Origin: Bromus sterilis
Taxonomy: Eukaryota; Streptophyta; Magnoliopsida; Poales; Poaceae
DNA: 64,000 bases
Direction of reading: 5' to 3'
NCBI GenBank assembly: GCA_950022295.1
Contig: OX465598.1
Coordinates: 174,300,001-174,364,000 of the forward strand
Shown here: positions 1 through 11,317 of the stretch, one piece after another
Position numbering within the stretch: position 1 is the first letter of the stretch
Layout of the letters: the number at the start of each line of letters is the position of its first letter
Position numbers and translations under genes: made by a program
The notes under the pieces: generated by a model
Database searches by the model: none
Told to the model about the DNA's origin: nothing
Seen by the model: the letters and a program-made list of their open reading frames with translations, nothing else

Positions 1-150
1 GAGGAAAGAGACGAAGGGCACACCTTGGCCGTCACCCCTTGTGGCCCATCCTGACGCCCCCAAATACACTTCGGACTAAACAACGCGGGAACAGTACACC
101 AGCGAATGACGCAAGCATACATGAGAAACCAGATCGGTGGGAACATCTAG

Positions 151-1556
151 ACCTACATAGACAAGATCATTACCACAATCAAAGAACTCGGACCAGAAGC
201 AGACACAGCGGATGACAACACAGGTGAAGCAGCACAAGAGGCAGCCGCAAACCCAATAGTTAATGAAGAAGGAAACAACGAAGTTGAGGAGCCAGAACCA
301 GCCGCACCCGAGGACCCAAATTGGAGAGAGCCATTCCTCAGGCTCCTAATCGACGGCACCCTACCGCAGGACGTCACAGAAGCCAAACGCATCAGCCGGC
401 GTTCCAAAACATTTACAGTAATCAATGGAAAACTCTACAAGCACAGTACTTCCCAGGTCTTACAAAGATGCATAGACGAGGAAGATGGCAAAACCCTATT
501 ACTGGAGATCCACGAAGGCACCTGCGGGCACCACGCCAGCAGCCGAGCACTCGTGGCAAAAGCCTATCGAGCAAGACTCTATTGGCCAACAGCCCTGAGA
601 AACGCAGAGGATATCATGCGGCGTTGCACCATCTGTCAAAAATTCGCCAGCAGACCGCACGATAGAGCCTCAGAAATCCAGACCATACCACTATCATGGC
701 CGTTCGCCACCTGGGGACTCGACATGGTGGGACCGCTCAAAAAATCATAAAAAGGAGGAAGAACACACCTGCTGGTAGCAGTCGACAAGTTTACCAAGTG
801 GATCAAAGAAGCGCCCATCACCAGCTCCACAGCCCTCACGGCAGTGAATTTTATCAAATCAATCATCTTCAGGTTCGGGGTGCCAAACAACATCATCACA
901 GACAACGGCACGAACTTCACAGCGGCAGAATTTCAGAACTTCTGTGAAGAACTGGGCATCAAAACCAACTACGCATCAGTCGCGCACCCGCAGTCTAACG
1001 GCCAGGTGGAAAAAGCAAATGGCCTAGTATGCGGAGGACTCAAAAAGCGGCTCCTTGCACCACTCGAGCAAGCCGCAGGCAAATGGATAGAAGAACTCCC
1101 TGCAGTACTATGGAGCCTGCGCACCACCCAAAATACCGCAACCCAGTACACACCCTTCTTCATGGTGTACGGGTCGGAGGCAGTACTACCACACGACCTC
1201 AAATTCGGGCACCCCGGATCTCGGGATACGAAGAAGAAGAAGCAGAAGAAGCACTGCAAGATGACAAGGACACAGCAGATGAAGCAAGGGACACAGCCCT
1301 AGCAAGGTTAGAGGGATATCAGGAAAAACTGCGCACTTACCAAAGCAGCCGCCTGCGCACCCAAACCTTCAACAAAGGCGACCTTGTACTACGGCTCATA
1401 CAAGAGAAAGTCCACAAGCTTGCCCCCCAATGGGAAGGACCATTCATAATCTCAGAAGTCATAGGAGGAGGCGCCTATAGACTGAAGAACCCGAAGACTG
1501 ACGAGGACGTGGGACATCCATGGAACGTAGCGAACCTACGCCTGTTCTACCCATAG
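151..1556 (+). pseudogene. Broken gypsy pol tail: integrase
   Basis: The frame open from 151 encodes the end of a gypsy pol. The HHCC zinc-binding domain shows in GTCGHHASS and CTICQ (about 520-640). The catalytic core follows, with DKFTKW (from 783), TDNGTNF (about 898-918) and the glutamate in GQVEKANG (about 1003-1023). The C-terminal part (WEGPFII, NVANLRLFYP) ends with TAG at 1554-1556. Two lesions are visible: an in-frame TAA at 748-750 between zinc finger and core, and a one-base frame change near 1207-1210 within the GGGC run that moves the reading to another frame. The integrase is therefore non-functional as read. Before 151 the same frame has stops, so the RNase H part is also decayed or out of view. 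Confidence 0.85.
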
Positions 1557-1636
1557 TCTTCACCAGTCATGCTCATTTGGCAACCCATGTAAACCTTCGA
1601 CGCAATAAAACGATGTTGCCCAAATACTACCACAAA

Positions 1637-2178
1637 GCACTCGGGGGGATCAAGTCCAAAACTCCCCCCAAGAGACGCTATCGTCGCTCACGCGATCTTT
1701 ACCAAAAGCACTCGGGGCCTCGAGTCCAAAACTCCCCCCCGAGGGACGCCATCGTCGCCACGCGATCTTCACCCAAAGCACTCGGGGTCTCGAGTCCAAA
1801 ACTCCCCCCGAGAGACGCTATCGTCGCCACGCGATCTTCACCCAAAGCACTCGGGGGCTCGAGTCCAAAACTCCCCCCCCCCCGAGAGACGCTATCGTCG
1901 CTCACGCGATCTTTACCAAAAGCACTCGGGGGATCGAGTCCAAAACTCCCCCCGATAGACGCTATCGTCGCTCGCGCGATCTTTACCAAAAGCACTCGGG
2001 GGCTCGAGTCCCAAACTCCCCCCGAGAGACGCTATCATCGCTCACGCGATCTCTACCCAAAAGCACTCGAAGGCTCGAGTCCAAAAATCCCCCCGAGAGA
2101 CGTTATCGTCGCTCACTCGATCTCTACCCAAAAGCACTCGGGGGCTTGAGTCCAAACATCCCCCCGAGAAACACTCAC
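1637..2178 (+). repeat. Tandem array, ~70-bp unit, about 7.6 copies
   Basis: Units start with GCACTCGGGG at 1637, 1708, 1778, 1847, 1922, 1992, 2063 and 2134, giving spacings of 69-75 bp. Each unit carries GAGTCCAAAACTCCCCCC, then GAGAGACGCTATCGTCG and CGCGATCTTTACC. The array lies just after the pol stop. The unit head matches the polypurine tract next to the 3' LTR (GCACTCGGGGGCTAC at 5099-5113). Reading frames through the array are by-products of its repetition. Confidence 0.9.
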
Positions 2179-3021
2179 CGAAACTTAAAGGGCCCAAGCA
2201 ACAACCCCCGCCAGGCTCCACCTGCTGAGAAATTGTTCGGAAGACACGGCTACAACCAGACGAAACACAAAGCACTCTGGAGAAATATGAATGGTGCGCA
2301 GGACGCAAACAACCCATTAGTCTTCACCTGATCTCCAACGATCACTTAAAGACTCGGGGGCTACTCCCATCGGGAGCGCTGCCGCGCACCCGATAAAAGA
2401 CAAAAACTAATGGTAGAACGACAAAGGAAACAAATTTCAGCCACATTCGACCCTATGACTCGAACGTAGCCTCTGGGGCTACTCCCATCGGGAGCGCTGT
2501 CGCGCACCCGATAGAACCTACAGTGCAAAGACACATTCCATTACAAGGACACGAAGATAGCTCTTGATGGCAAAGGACCCAAAAACACATTCCATTACAA
2601 GGACTCAAGCACAGTTCGCATTACAAGGACCCAAAGATCATTCTTAGTACAAAAATTCGAAGTACATTGGATAGAAGGCAGCTCTGATTACTCGAAGACA
2701 ATCATCATTACATGGAGAACCAACCTAGTTACAAAAGACACAAGCAGCCAATAAGTCTACATCATCAATCACCCAAGGAATTATGACTTCTACATGTATG
2801 CCCATGCTGAGATAATTGGCACTAAGACAACGAGCATCATCACAGACAAAGGAGGAGTCGAAGCAGCCAGTTCATGATGTCAATGACATAACAAAAGGTC
2901 AAGCTCGACTTATTTGCGGAGCACCGAGGATGATGCTCCACCAGCTTCTTCTCCTGCTCCACCATCTTCTTCTCCAGCTCCACCCGAGATGCCGGCGAAG
3001 ATGACGCCATTGCCTCAAGTT
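2179..3021 (+). other. Untranslated 3' zone of the gypsy element with two PPT/LTR-start-like repeats
   Basis: No credible gene is seen. A block of about 44 bp beginning CTCGGGGGCTACTCCCATCG occurs at 2353-2396 and again, slightly changed, at about 2470-2513. Both resemble the motif ahead of the real 3' LTR at 5101. Short direct repeats (CATTCCATTACAAGGA) occur near 2530-2620. Confidence 0.5.
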
Positions 3022-3666
3022 CTACAAGGTCATTTGGCGTGCCCGCTTGATCGGTGGCTTGACGTCGGGGTCCTCTTTAGAGCCGGAGGAGGAAGCAGTT
3101 GAAGACGGCTCAGCATCGGCACCCGAAGATTCGCCAGAGGAGGAAGCAGTTGAAGACGCAGGTGAAGGACTCCTCGACCTGTCAGAACCATCGCTGCTTG
3201 TCTCCGGCAAGTACGGATCCATGCGATTGCCACTCAGGTCAAAGGCGCGGATGATAAGAGTGTCTCCACCATCAAAACGGCAACAAAGAGTGTCACCATC
3301 ACGCAAGTTCAAGCGTCGAGCAAACGACTTCCACCCAAAGCCAAGAAAAATCAAGCGAGAACTATCGATCTCCAACTTAACATAAGAAGGGGATCGAGCA
3401 CACCCCTGAAGACGAAGCAGCAAGCCATCAATACTGCGCTCAGAAACAAGGGCAGAAAAAGCAGAAGGAAGCAGAATGCGAGCAGCGTTCCGGCCACGGA
3501 CGCGCAGGAGGAAATCATAGCGCCAAAAACCCTCCTCTGAGGAAGAGGAGGAAGGCGTTGATGGTGCACAACGACGGCCGCCGCGAGAAGAGCGTGGAAT
3601 ACGACCACCGCGACCACGGCGAACCCGGCCGCGGCTAGTCATACCTGCACCTCGTTTTGGTCCCAT
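3022..3666 (-). CDS. Antisense ORF of the gypsy element, 214 aa, B3-like DNA-binding domain
   Basis: An uninterrupted 214-codon ORF runs against pol between integrase and the 3' LTR. Residues 1-46 are basic and Ser/Gly-rich (RGRVRRGRGGR, like a nuclear-localisation or nucleic-acid-binding tail). Residues about 50-143 have the pattern of a plant B3 domain: YDFLLRV at the start, ILLPSAF, a central strand region, then GFGWKSFARR, LNLRDGDTLCCRF and TLIIRAFD, as in the GW..F....L..GD...F core of REM-type B3 proteins. The C-terminus is a Ser/Glu-rich linker ending in KPPIKRAR. ATG is at 3664-3666 and a TATA box lies about 70 bp upstream on the same strand. Antisense ORFs are known in this position in Tat-lineage elements; the B3 assignment is my reading of the pattern. 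A 214-codon ORF left open beside a broken pol suggests recent constraint or chance. Confidence 0.7.
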   Translation of the reverse strand: MGPKRGAGMTSRGRVRRGRGGRIPRSSRGGRRCAPSTPSSSSSEEGFWRYDFLLRVRGRNAARILLPSAFSALVSERSIDGLLLRLQGCARSPSYVKLEIDSSRLIFLGFGWKSFARRLNLRDGDTLCCRFDGGDTLIIRAFDLSGNRMDPYLPETSSDGSDRSRSPSPASSTASSSGESSGADAEPSSTASSSGSKEDPDVKPPIKRARQMTL

Positions 3667-3734
3667 GAGAAGATGAAGAAGAAAAGCAAGAGGAGCAGAG
3701 GATGAACACTACCGCCAGATGAAGAAAAGGGGTC

Positions 3735-3742
3735 TATTTATA
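3735..3742 (-). promoter_or_regulatory. TATA box for the antisense ORF
   Basis: Read on the minus strand this is TATAAATA in the context GCTATAAATAGA, about 70 bp upstream of the antisense ORF ATG. That leaves room for a start site about 30 bp downstream and a 5'UTR of about 40 nt. It suggests the ORF is a separate transcription unit. Confidence 0.55.
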
Positions 3743-4140
3743 GCAGAACCCCAAGGGCACACAGAAGCCTAGACGACGGCAGCAATTAATTCAAACATCA
3801 AGCATGCCGGGCGATTTGAATTCCGAGACAAAGATGCCTTCACACGGGCAGCACTGTGCGCTGGACGCGACAAATCTCGCGCATTTCCAATACGCGCATC
3901 GATAACTCAACAGGCGGCTGCAGCACGCCACCAACATCCATCATTATGACAGGTCATCAAGACATGACGGTTCGCAGACAGAGCATCTTTGACGGTCCTC
4001 CAGCAAAGAGATCATTATCCTTACCTAGAAGAGGTAAATTAAAATGGCAGCGCAAAAAAATGCAGCCTGCAAGCACCGTTTTTACTTACTCAAATACATT
4101 TTTCAAATATATTTCACTCCCATCGGGAGCATCTCCACTA
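3743..4140. other. Upstream zone of the antisense ORF, no gene seen
   Basis: Between the antisense TATA box and the 63-bp repeats I see no credible coding region. On the minus strand this is the presumed upstream promoter of the antisense ORF. The right end contains TCCCATCGGGAGCATCTCC, related to the repeated PPT-adjacent blocks of this element. Confidence 0.4.
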
Positions 4141-4350
4141 GAGTTTCGGGTGCTCCCTCACCTAAAGAGTAATTATGTGCTCGAGTGCTTACTCGCACCC
4201 ATGAGAGTCTCGGGTGCTCCCTCACCTAAAAGAGAAGACGTGCTCGAGTGATTACTCGCACACATGAGAGTCTCGGGCGCTCCCTCACCTAAAAGAGAAG
4301 ACGTGCTCGAGTGATTACTCGCACACATGAAGAGTTTCGGGTGCTCCCTC
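4141..4350 (+). repeat. Tandem repeat, ~63-bp unit, over three copies
   Basis: Units begin near 4141, 4203, 4266 and 4328 with GAGTCTCGGGTGCTCCCTCA followed by a GTGCTCGAGTGATTACTCG block. A further partial unit lies at about 4398-4425. It belongs to the 3' non-coding part of the gypsy element; reverse-strand ORFs here are repeat by-products. Confidence 0.8.
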
Positions 4351-5100
4351 ACCACGACAGAAGATAAGCAGACCTGCACTCTCCAGATCGAGCAATCCCA
4401 GAGTATCGGGTGCTCCCTCACCCCGAGATTGAAGGCGATACTTGACTGATTACTCACAAAACCTTAAGTACCCCAACACTCGAAGACCTCCCGAGCAAGT
4501 ACTCCTCTACATTATTCCTCGCCTGAGCGCTCGACCAGGCTCCGCGAAGGACTGCTAAAATAGCTCACTTGATTCTTTATTCCAAGTGGGTGCATTATCT
4601 ACTAGGCTCCGCGCCTCAATAAAAAATACATATTCCTGGAACACGATACACTGTGCCCAGATGCCATGCAAGCTTAGCGTGTAGGTAAACCCCGCTGCGC
4701 AGATCGGCCGGGATGGAACTTGCCGAAGAGCGATATCACTCCCAATCTTTCCCATGCGCTTGCATGATAGAAAAATCCGGGAGGACGCGCCTAGGCTACG
4801 AACTTTACTGGTGGCAACTGATCACTATAAGACCTGCAGAGGCTTGACTTTTGCTCGACACCAGTGTTCCAAGCTCATGTCGAGGGACATGGGTTTGATT
4901 GGGCTACTGCGCTTTTTGCCACTAGTGCAATTCACCAAGGCTCGACCAGTCGACTCCTTGGGCCCTTTCAACTTAGCACCCCTCGAAACAGGTTTTGTCA
5001 TGGCCCCAGAGTGCCAGCGACCCGCGGTTGAACCGTGCACACATCAAAACGACGCAAGAATGGACTCGAGTCCCTGGGCACCTCTCCGATCCCCCCAGGC
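4351..5100 (+). other. Remaining 3' non-coding part of the gypsy element
   Basis: No gene is recognised. Short ORFs on both strands lack domain patterns. Repeated use of CTCGAG, CTCCGCG and ACTCGGGG words matches the rest of the element's 3' zone. Confidence 0.45.
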
Positions 5101-5442
5101 ACTCGGGGGCTACTGGCGAGGGGGTGACCCCACGACTCCTATGGATGAGCCTACCCGGTGTATCCGAAGACAGAAGGCCCACAGAGAATCCCATACGGAC
5201 TCCCCGAGACCTAGCCTAGTATGTAAAGGCTAGGAGGGGAGACGTCGAGATCATCCAATACGCAATCTGTAACCCTAGCCTTGTGTGCACTAGCCTTGGC
5301 TTCCCTGTAATCGCCACCTCCAATCAATAATATCGAGCAGGAACGTATCCTCTATTAGCCAACGAGCTATCGTCCAACCTGTGCCTCCCATGACTAACCC
5401 AGGGTCCCTGACCATGGGATTTGCCGAGGTACATCCCCGTCA
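5101..5442 (+). mobile_element. Polypurine tract and 3' LTR of the gypsy element
   Basis: ACTCGGGGGCTAC (5101-5113) serves as the polypurine tract and is followed by an LTR start TGGCGAGGGGG at 5114. The U5 side contains CCCAGGGTCCCTGACC and a GGGATTTGCCGAGG block. The last CA is at either 5414 or 5442, giving an LTR of about 300-330 bp. No 5' LTR is in the window for comparison. Confidence 0.6.
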
Positions 5443-8400
5443 CCCGCGCTCCCGCGCTCGTCCCCGCGCCCGGTCTGCTCCGCCGTGCGGCCCCCTCGCC
5501 AGCGAGCTCACCACCGGAGCACGGCAGCCGGCGGCACCGACGACCTCCCGTGCGGGATCGGTCGGGGGGCCAACCATCGCCAGTGGGCCGGCCCAGCCTG
5601 CCCTAGAGGCCCAGCCGGCCAACAGCCCGGTCGCCCCTCCTCTGCCTCCCAGGCCGCAATTGGGCCGAGCCCAGTGGGTGAGGCCCGATGCCTTCTTTTT
5701 CTCTGTTTGTTTTTCATTTTTTTTCAGTTTTTGCTAAATCTGAGAATAAACTACTGCTGATGTTGTTTTGCGACGTAGTTTGCGAGCAAACCGTAGCCCG
5801 GATCACGTTGCGCCCAAAAGGAAAATTGTTTAGAATTGTGTGTACTTCCGTTCATCTTCTGTGAGCATTTTGATTTGAGTCCATCTTGATGTTGTTAATC
5901 ATTGTTGATGTGGGCATCAGATTTTTAACTGATGTTAATCTCTGGAAATAGCTACTGCTGTTATTTTATTGCAAGTTTGATTGATGATTGTGACACATCC
6001 ATGAGGCCTATTGCATAGATTATTGTTGCATACTGTTAAGCACCATGTCTACTTCCATTATATGTATTGCATTCCCATGTTTGCATTTTTGGTCATAGAT
6101 ATGTTTAGCTCCAAAGTTGCGATCCTGATGTTGTTGACAGCCACCTCTGTTTTTCTCTAAGTTTGTAACTTTCCGATGCCATGTTGCATGCTTAATATCT
6201 TTTGATCTGTGATACATATGACCTTGATTCTTGTTTGTACCTGATCACCATAATGTCTAGTTCATCCCATATATTTCTATGTCATGTTGCTGCACTTTTG
6301 CATATAGTTATGCTCCTGTTTATACAGCATGAAAATAACAGTTTTTGCCCTGTTTTCCTTATTTTCACTAAGTCCTAGACCTGTAATGTTTTATTGCATT
6401 TTGCTTGGGCTATAATTAGTGGTTCATGATGCCTTTTTGCATGATTCCTTTTGCCATGCCTTCCCTGCCATGTCTACTTTAGTTGCATATCATTTGTGAG
6501 CATGTTTGCATTCATTATCTTGTTTATGCATTGCTCTAAAGTGTGCTTCCTGATGTTGGCAGATTGTGTTCCAAACTTGTTTTGCTTGTATCTTTTTAAC
6601 CGTAATTCCGTTTGGAGTGTTCTTTATATGTAACTTGATTAGTTTTTCATGTACTTAGTGTTTATGCTATTTTTTGTTGTTGTTAACCAACCTAAAATAT
6701 GGTTTAGGGCAGAACGGTACCAAATGCTTTAATCATCGTGGGGCACTTAGTGGAATGCCATGTTTAGGTTGTGCCTCACGTAAAATTGTCTAGCATACAT
6801 AGTTTACTTTATGATTCACCTCTTGACATGTTTGTGTGCTATGCCATGCTTGCTTGAGTTGCCATGTTAACAACCTTTGTTGATCATCTGTAACTAAACA
6901 ACTTGAACCAATATAAACGTGTGGTATCGTCGTGTGTGACGAGTACTCCACTTAACCTCTTAGTAATCGCTCTCGACGGTAGGTGCGATGTCTCGTGTTG
7001 CCTTCTTGGTGATGCTTGCTCGTATTTGCTTCGTAGTAATAGATGCTTGCTCGTTGATTTCTTTCCAGTGTTTACCGTCTTGTGTACTTCCGCGGGTACC
7101 TCTCCAAGACGATGTGAGCTTGCGATCGACTACACCTTTGGAACCCGACTTATCAACAGGCAAGGACTATACATTACTTATGATCCATTCTATTTCAACC
7201 AGAGGTTTGCATGCTAGTCTAGGTTAGGTTCGATGTTTGATCCTACCACATGTTTACATCCTCTCTTAAACCGATACAGCCATGTCCCCTCCCAGCAAAC
7301 CTTGTACTGCTATGTTACTATTGCTCGTTGCTCAGCCCCTGCTTAGTATGCATGCTTAGGATGCTACGATGTTACCCTGTTACTCCTTGGTTTGGGATAT
7401 CACATTATTATATTGTTGTGGTTGATATGATTATTACAAATGTTGACTATACTCGACGAAGGATGGAAGGTCTAGGCTATCCTGCCCCGACGCTTTGTTC
7501 CATTCGAGTCACCTAGGATCCGAGTTCCGGGTATTGGTTTTAAGACTGAGCGTGCCTAACCGCGTGTGGGATTCTATGGGGTCCCCTTTTCTTACCTACC
7601 TAGCTTCAAACATTTCTAATGGTGGACCAAGCTGATTTTACCATTTGAAACCGTGTGAGTAACTGGTCTGCAGCCAGTGGATTTAAAACAACTCGGACTA
7701 GCAAAGATAGATTTCCTTTATTGGTTCACACTGGTGAGCTAGGGAAGCCCCTGAGTTCAGGTGAGGCTAACCCCGACCTTAGCCATACGGAAGAGTCCGA
7801 TCCGAGAGCGTGGCCGACTTTTGGGTTGGGTGTCGACTCCCCGGGGGACACTCGGATTTGTTCGTTGTTAGTTAGAGGGACCTGTCGTTTCGGATCTCTC
7901 GGAACTAAATCATAAAATGGTTGCCAGTGATGGGTAGCAACTGAGAGAGATGGGCGTGCGTGCGGAGCCTTGTAATGGGCAGTTGGTACACCCCCTGCAG
8001 GGTTAAATCTTTTCGAGAAGCCGTGTCCACGGTTATAGACGACTTGAGACCTACTCCTTGTTCATAGACAACAACAGCTGAAATAATTTTAATATAACTT
8101 GATCAACGTGTGTGTGCCTTGAATGCTTCTTCTTCGTCAGGATGCGAAGAGGAGGACAAGGATAGGATAGGTGTTATGCTTGCATAAGTAGGTGGATAGC
8201 AGACTTGTTGGAGGCGATTCCTCATCGAATGCTTGGCTTCTTATCTTACTCTCTAGATCTTTAGCCACTTCATAAATGCTAGTGCGGCAGAAACCTCACC
8301 ACTTACCCCATACTTACCGTAAACTACTAGTTGTCATAGAATGACGAGTGATGAAGTCCTTGCTGGGTTAGTTGACCACTACAGTTGGATGCTGAGTACT

Positions 8401-8807
8401 TCTGTACTCATGATACTACCCCCCAAACTCTTTTCAGGGTTCTTGATCGACAACAGGTATGGTGATCGACGTTTCACGTGGAGACTCGACGACGAATAGT
8501 TAGGTGGATCCCGGCGGAGGGCCTGGACCCGTGTGCTTATGGGGATCGATGTTTTTCTATTTGCCACTAGGCATTTTATTGTAGTCTGTACTCAGACATG
8601 TATCTTCCGTTGTTGTAATGTATTAAGGCAGCTGTATGCCGATTGTATGAGATGTTGTATCCTTGTAGCTGTAATGTTGTGATATCATGTTGGAAATCCG
8701 GGGCATATGGCATTGTCATATGTCACGGTGGGACAGATATGTGCTTCGTCCCCGGATCTGGATGGAAACATCTAGATTTGGAACAGTACCGCATATCGGG
8801 CCTTACA
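5443..8807 (+). mobile_element. Long LTR of family A/B, 3' part (copy A)
   Basis: The segment matches the solo LTR at 36708-40980 in order and orientation: a GC-rich block, then AT-rich sequence with TGCATGCTTAATATCTTTTG, the CGTCGTGTGTGAC block, the GTTGACTATA..CGACGAAGG block, and the end GCATATCGGGCCTTACA at 8807. Its 5' end is not visible. Most likely the gypsy element on the left is inserted in it and the rest lies outside the window; simple truncation is the alternative. No protein domain is recognised. Confidence 0.75.
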
Positions 8808-9846
8808 GAGGGTGGCCACGTGGGCGCGCGTGTGCGGCCGAACGATGGGTCATTAGGGGGCGAGGGGGAGGCGGAGGAAGAGCTCACAATGAGGCTAAAG
8901 AGGAGAAAGGTGGGCTCGGGGAGGCTTCGGTGATGGAGATCGACGACGTGGCCGTGCCAAGACCGTCGGGGAAGGTGACACGAGCGGCGGCTCGAGGGTG
9001 CCTGGGCTCGATTGAATACGGCAGGTGATCGGGATGACCACGACGGTCCTCCTGGACAAGCCCCCGTGGCTCGGGGTTGACGGTGGCCGCAGGCACGGCG
9101 AGCTAGTGGCGACGGCGGTGCTCGGCAAGCTCAACCAGAGAGGGAGGGAGGCGCGAAGGGGGAAGGGAAGGGGTAGTTAGGGTTCCGCTGGGGGTTGGGG
9201 TCTTATCCCCGCCGGATGGCCGCCACGGGGACGGGGACGTGGCCGTTCGGGTGATGCCCGCCATGCAAGGTTTTTTTTGAGCTTACGCAAGGGTGAACAG
9301 GAGGAGGGAGAAGAAGAGGGGCGCCAGGGTGGGCTGGGGGAAGGTGGGCTGGGCCGCACTGTAGACTAGGGGAAACAAAGGTGGGCTTCTTTCCTTTTCT
9401 TCTTCTCTTTCCTTTTTGTTCTGCATTCCTTTTTTTGTTTTGTCGAGTCAACAAATGGTTTTTGTAAAATGATAGACTTGCTCCACTAGTAGTGTTACAC
9501 TATATAGCAATGCTAAAAAAAATTGGTGGCCGTATAAAATCCAGTTGATTTTATGATTTAATTTAAATGAAATATGTGGCTATTTTAGGCACTGTCTTGA
9601 TTTGTTTGTAATAGTTAAACATTGTAACAAAATCCCATTGCTAATTTTTTATGTCCTACTGATTATTAGGCTTTTAAGAAAAATAGTTGCACATTTTTGG
9701 GTTCAAGTTTAATTTCCACTTTTGTTTTCAATTCCATCCAAGGGGATTTTGAATAGGATTTGAATTAATGATGATCAAGGCATGGTTAATCACAGGGATC
9801 TGTCATTAGTAAAAGTTATTACTATAGCATGACACTGGGGGTGTTA
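8808..9846 (-). mobile_element. 5' terminal fragment of a long LTR, same family as the 11318-41508 LTR
   Basis: The right end (TAGCATGACAC....GGGTGTTACA, finishing at 9846) matches the right end of the solo LTR at 41508, and the AT-rich sequence before it is alike. On the minus strand this is the LTR start TGTAACACCCC. Copy A ends exactly at its left border, so copy A probably inserted into it, leaving GAGGG as one target-site copy. Confidence 0.65.
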
Positions 9847-11317
9847 CACAGTTGTCGCGGGGCCAATAAAGGAACTTATGAAGATTAAGGTGCTCCTATC
9901 AAAGAGCATCGAAACAAAGCATTTACACTTTATGAACCATGTAATCCTCAAATTATAGCCCATCCCCTTTGGTGTTCCAAGCAGTCACCATTGAGATTGT
10001 CGGTTCCATGCTATAATAGGTGCATACAACCGTAGATAAGATCTAGAAGAACAATTATATTCATGCAAACTTGAAGAGTTCAGATCTAAGAGCATGCTAC
10101 TTGTGCACTAGTAACAGGCATTAAGAACAACAAATTGCAGCAACAATAATTCATAAACCTCTTAGGACTGATCATAATGTGGAAAATTCATAGGATCCCA
10201 ACAATCACAACACTTTTTACATCAAGTGGATCTCAATCATGTAAGACAACTCATGAGACCATTGTACCGAAGATCAAGGGGGAGAGAATATCAACAAGCT
10301 ACTGCCATGAACCCGTAGTCAAAGGAGGAACTACTCACGATCTATCATGGAGTAAGGATGGTTGCTGAAGATGGCCTAGGGGGGCCAAGGCCCTCCCTGG
10401 CAGGGTGCCTGTACAGGAACCTGGTGACCCCTTCTCGTCAGGAGGGTAAATATAGGCTTCATGTGATCATGCACGACATGATTTTCGAGGATGCGGGTGA
10501 AGGAGCTACCGCGGGTCTGAGATTTGAGAACACGAGTGATCCTATCCAATTTACAACTTAGAATCCAACCACGTTAGGAGTTTATCCAAATGCATCAATA
10601 ATTTTCACATGAAAAAACTCATGAGAAGCTTAAGAATGGTATGATTGAGCATTTGTGGGCACTCAAAGGGAACCAGCAAAACTATTTTATTATAAAGCTT
10701 AATGTTTGGATTGTAATATTAAATTTGAACTAGTGTTTTTTGAACAATTTGAACTAGTGTTGCATTTGATTATTTTCACTACTCGATGAATTACTGTTTT
10801 CTTATAGTTATTTCGAGTGTTGCGAACTAAAAAAAGAACAAGGGAAAGCGTTTGATGGATAAAGTTGAATGACCGGATCTCATATATGTGCCATAATCAC
10901 GTCCACAAATAGATAGTGAGTTCGATTTGAATGGAGTTGAAGATGCACTTAAAACAACTCTAATAGATATTATAAAAGGGTCCCTAGTCAATAATAACTA
11001 CCGTTATAGTTGTTTAGAGGCAAAAAAAATCACCAGACTAGATACTGTAAACTTGGGTGTACTCACTCTTTGTAGTAAACTAAAAAACGAGCCTCCCGCG
11101 CCGCATACATAGAGTATTGATGGTCTGGTTTTGTACATACTCAATACATACGTGCTTGGTGGGAGGGAAGTTTTAACACCTTTACTTACTGCCCTTGCGC
11201 CTCCATCGGCGCCAGCCTCACCGTCATCGCACCACTTCACATCCCTCCGCGATTGGTGCATTGCTATGGAGCCGTTGAACCCCCGCCATCTTCTTGAGGT
11301 TGCGTAGCTCGAAACGG
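9847..11317. other. Degenerate intergenic sequence, no gene seen
   Basis: About 9900-10560 resembles antisense LTR leader sequence of Triticeae gypsy elements (CATGAACCCGTAGTC, GGCAGGGTGCCTGTACAGG), but I cannot fix borders. From 10560 to 11317 nothing is recognised. The right end, GTTGAACCCCCGCCATC up to the AACGG target site at 11313-11317, continues at 41509 once the nest is removed. Confidence 0.4.

Larger units (their letters stand above)
1..5442 (+). mobile_element. Ty3/gypsy retrotransposon, Tat-lineage (RIRE2-like), 3' part
   Basis: This is the 3' portion of a gypsy element. In order it holds a tail of pol with integrase (151-1556), a tandem array (1637-2178), an antisense ORF (3022-3666), short repeats (4141-4350), a polypurine tract (5101-5113) and a short LTR starting TGGCGAGG at 5114. 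Integrase downstream of the other pol domains, a long 3' untranslated zone with tandem repeats, and an antisense ORF are known traits of Tat-lineage elements. The 5' part lies left of the window. Because family-A LTR sequence continues right of it without a recognisable start, the element probably sits inside that LTR, with the other half out of view. The exact LTR end (about 5414-5442) is not certain. Confidence 0.8.

Noticed and set aside
1637..2178. CRISPR-like regular repeats
   Set aside because: Units are near-identical over their whole length with no variable spacers, in a plant retrotransposon context.
3047..3385. Plus-strand ORF opposite the antisense ORF
   Set aside because: It is the shadow of the B3-like ORF, with no recognisable domain of its own.
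4173..4457. Repetitive minus-strand ORF over the 63-bp repeats
   Set aside because: The protein repeats are produced by the DNA repeats; no domain and no promoter.
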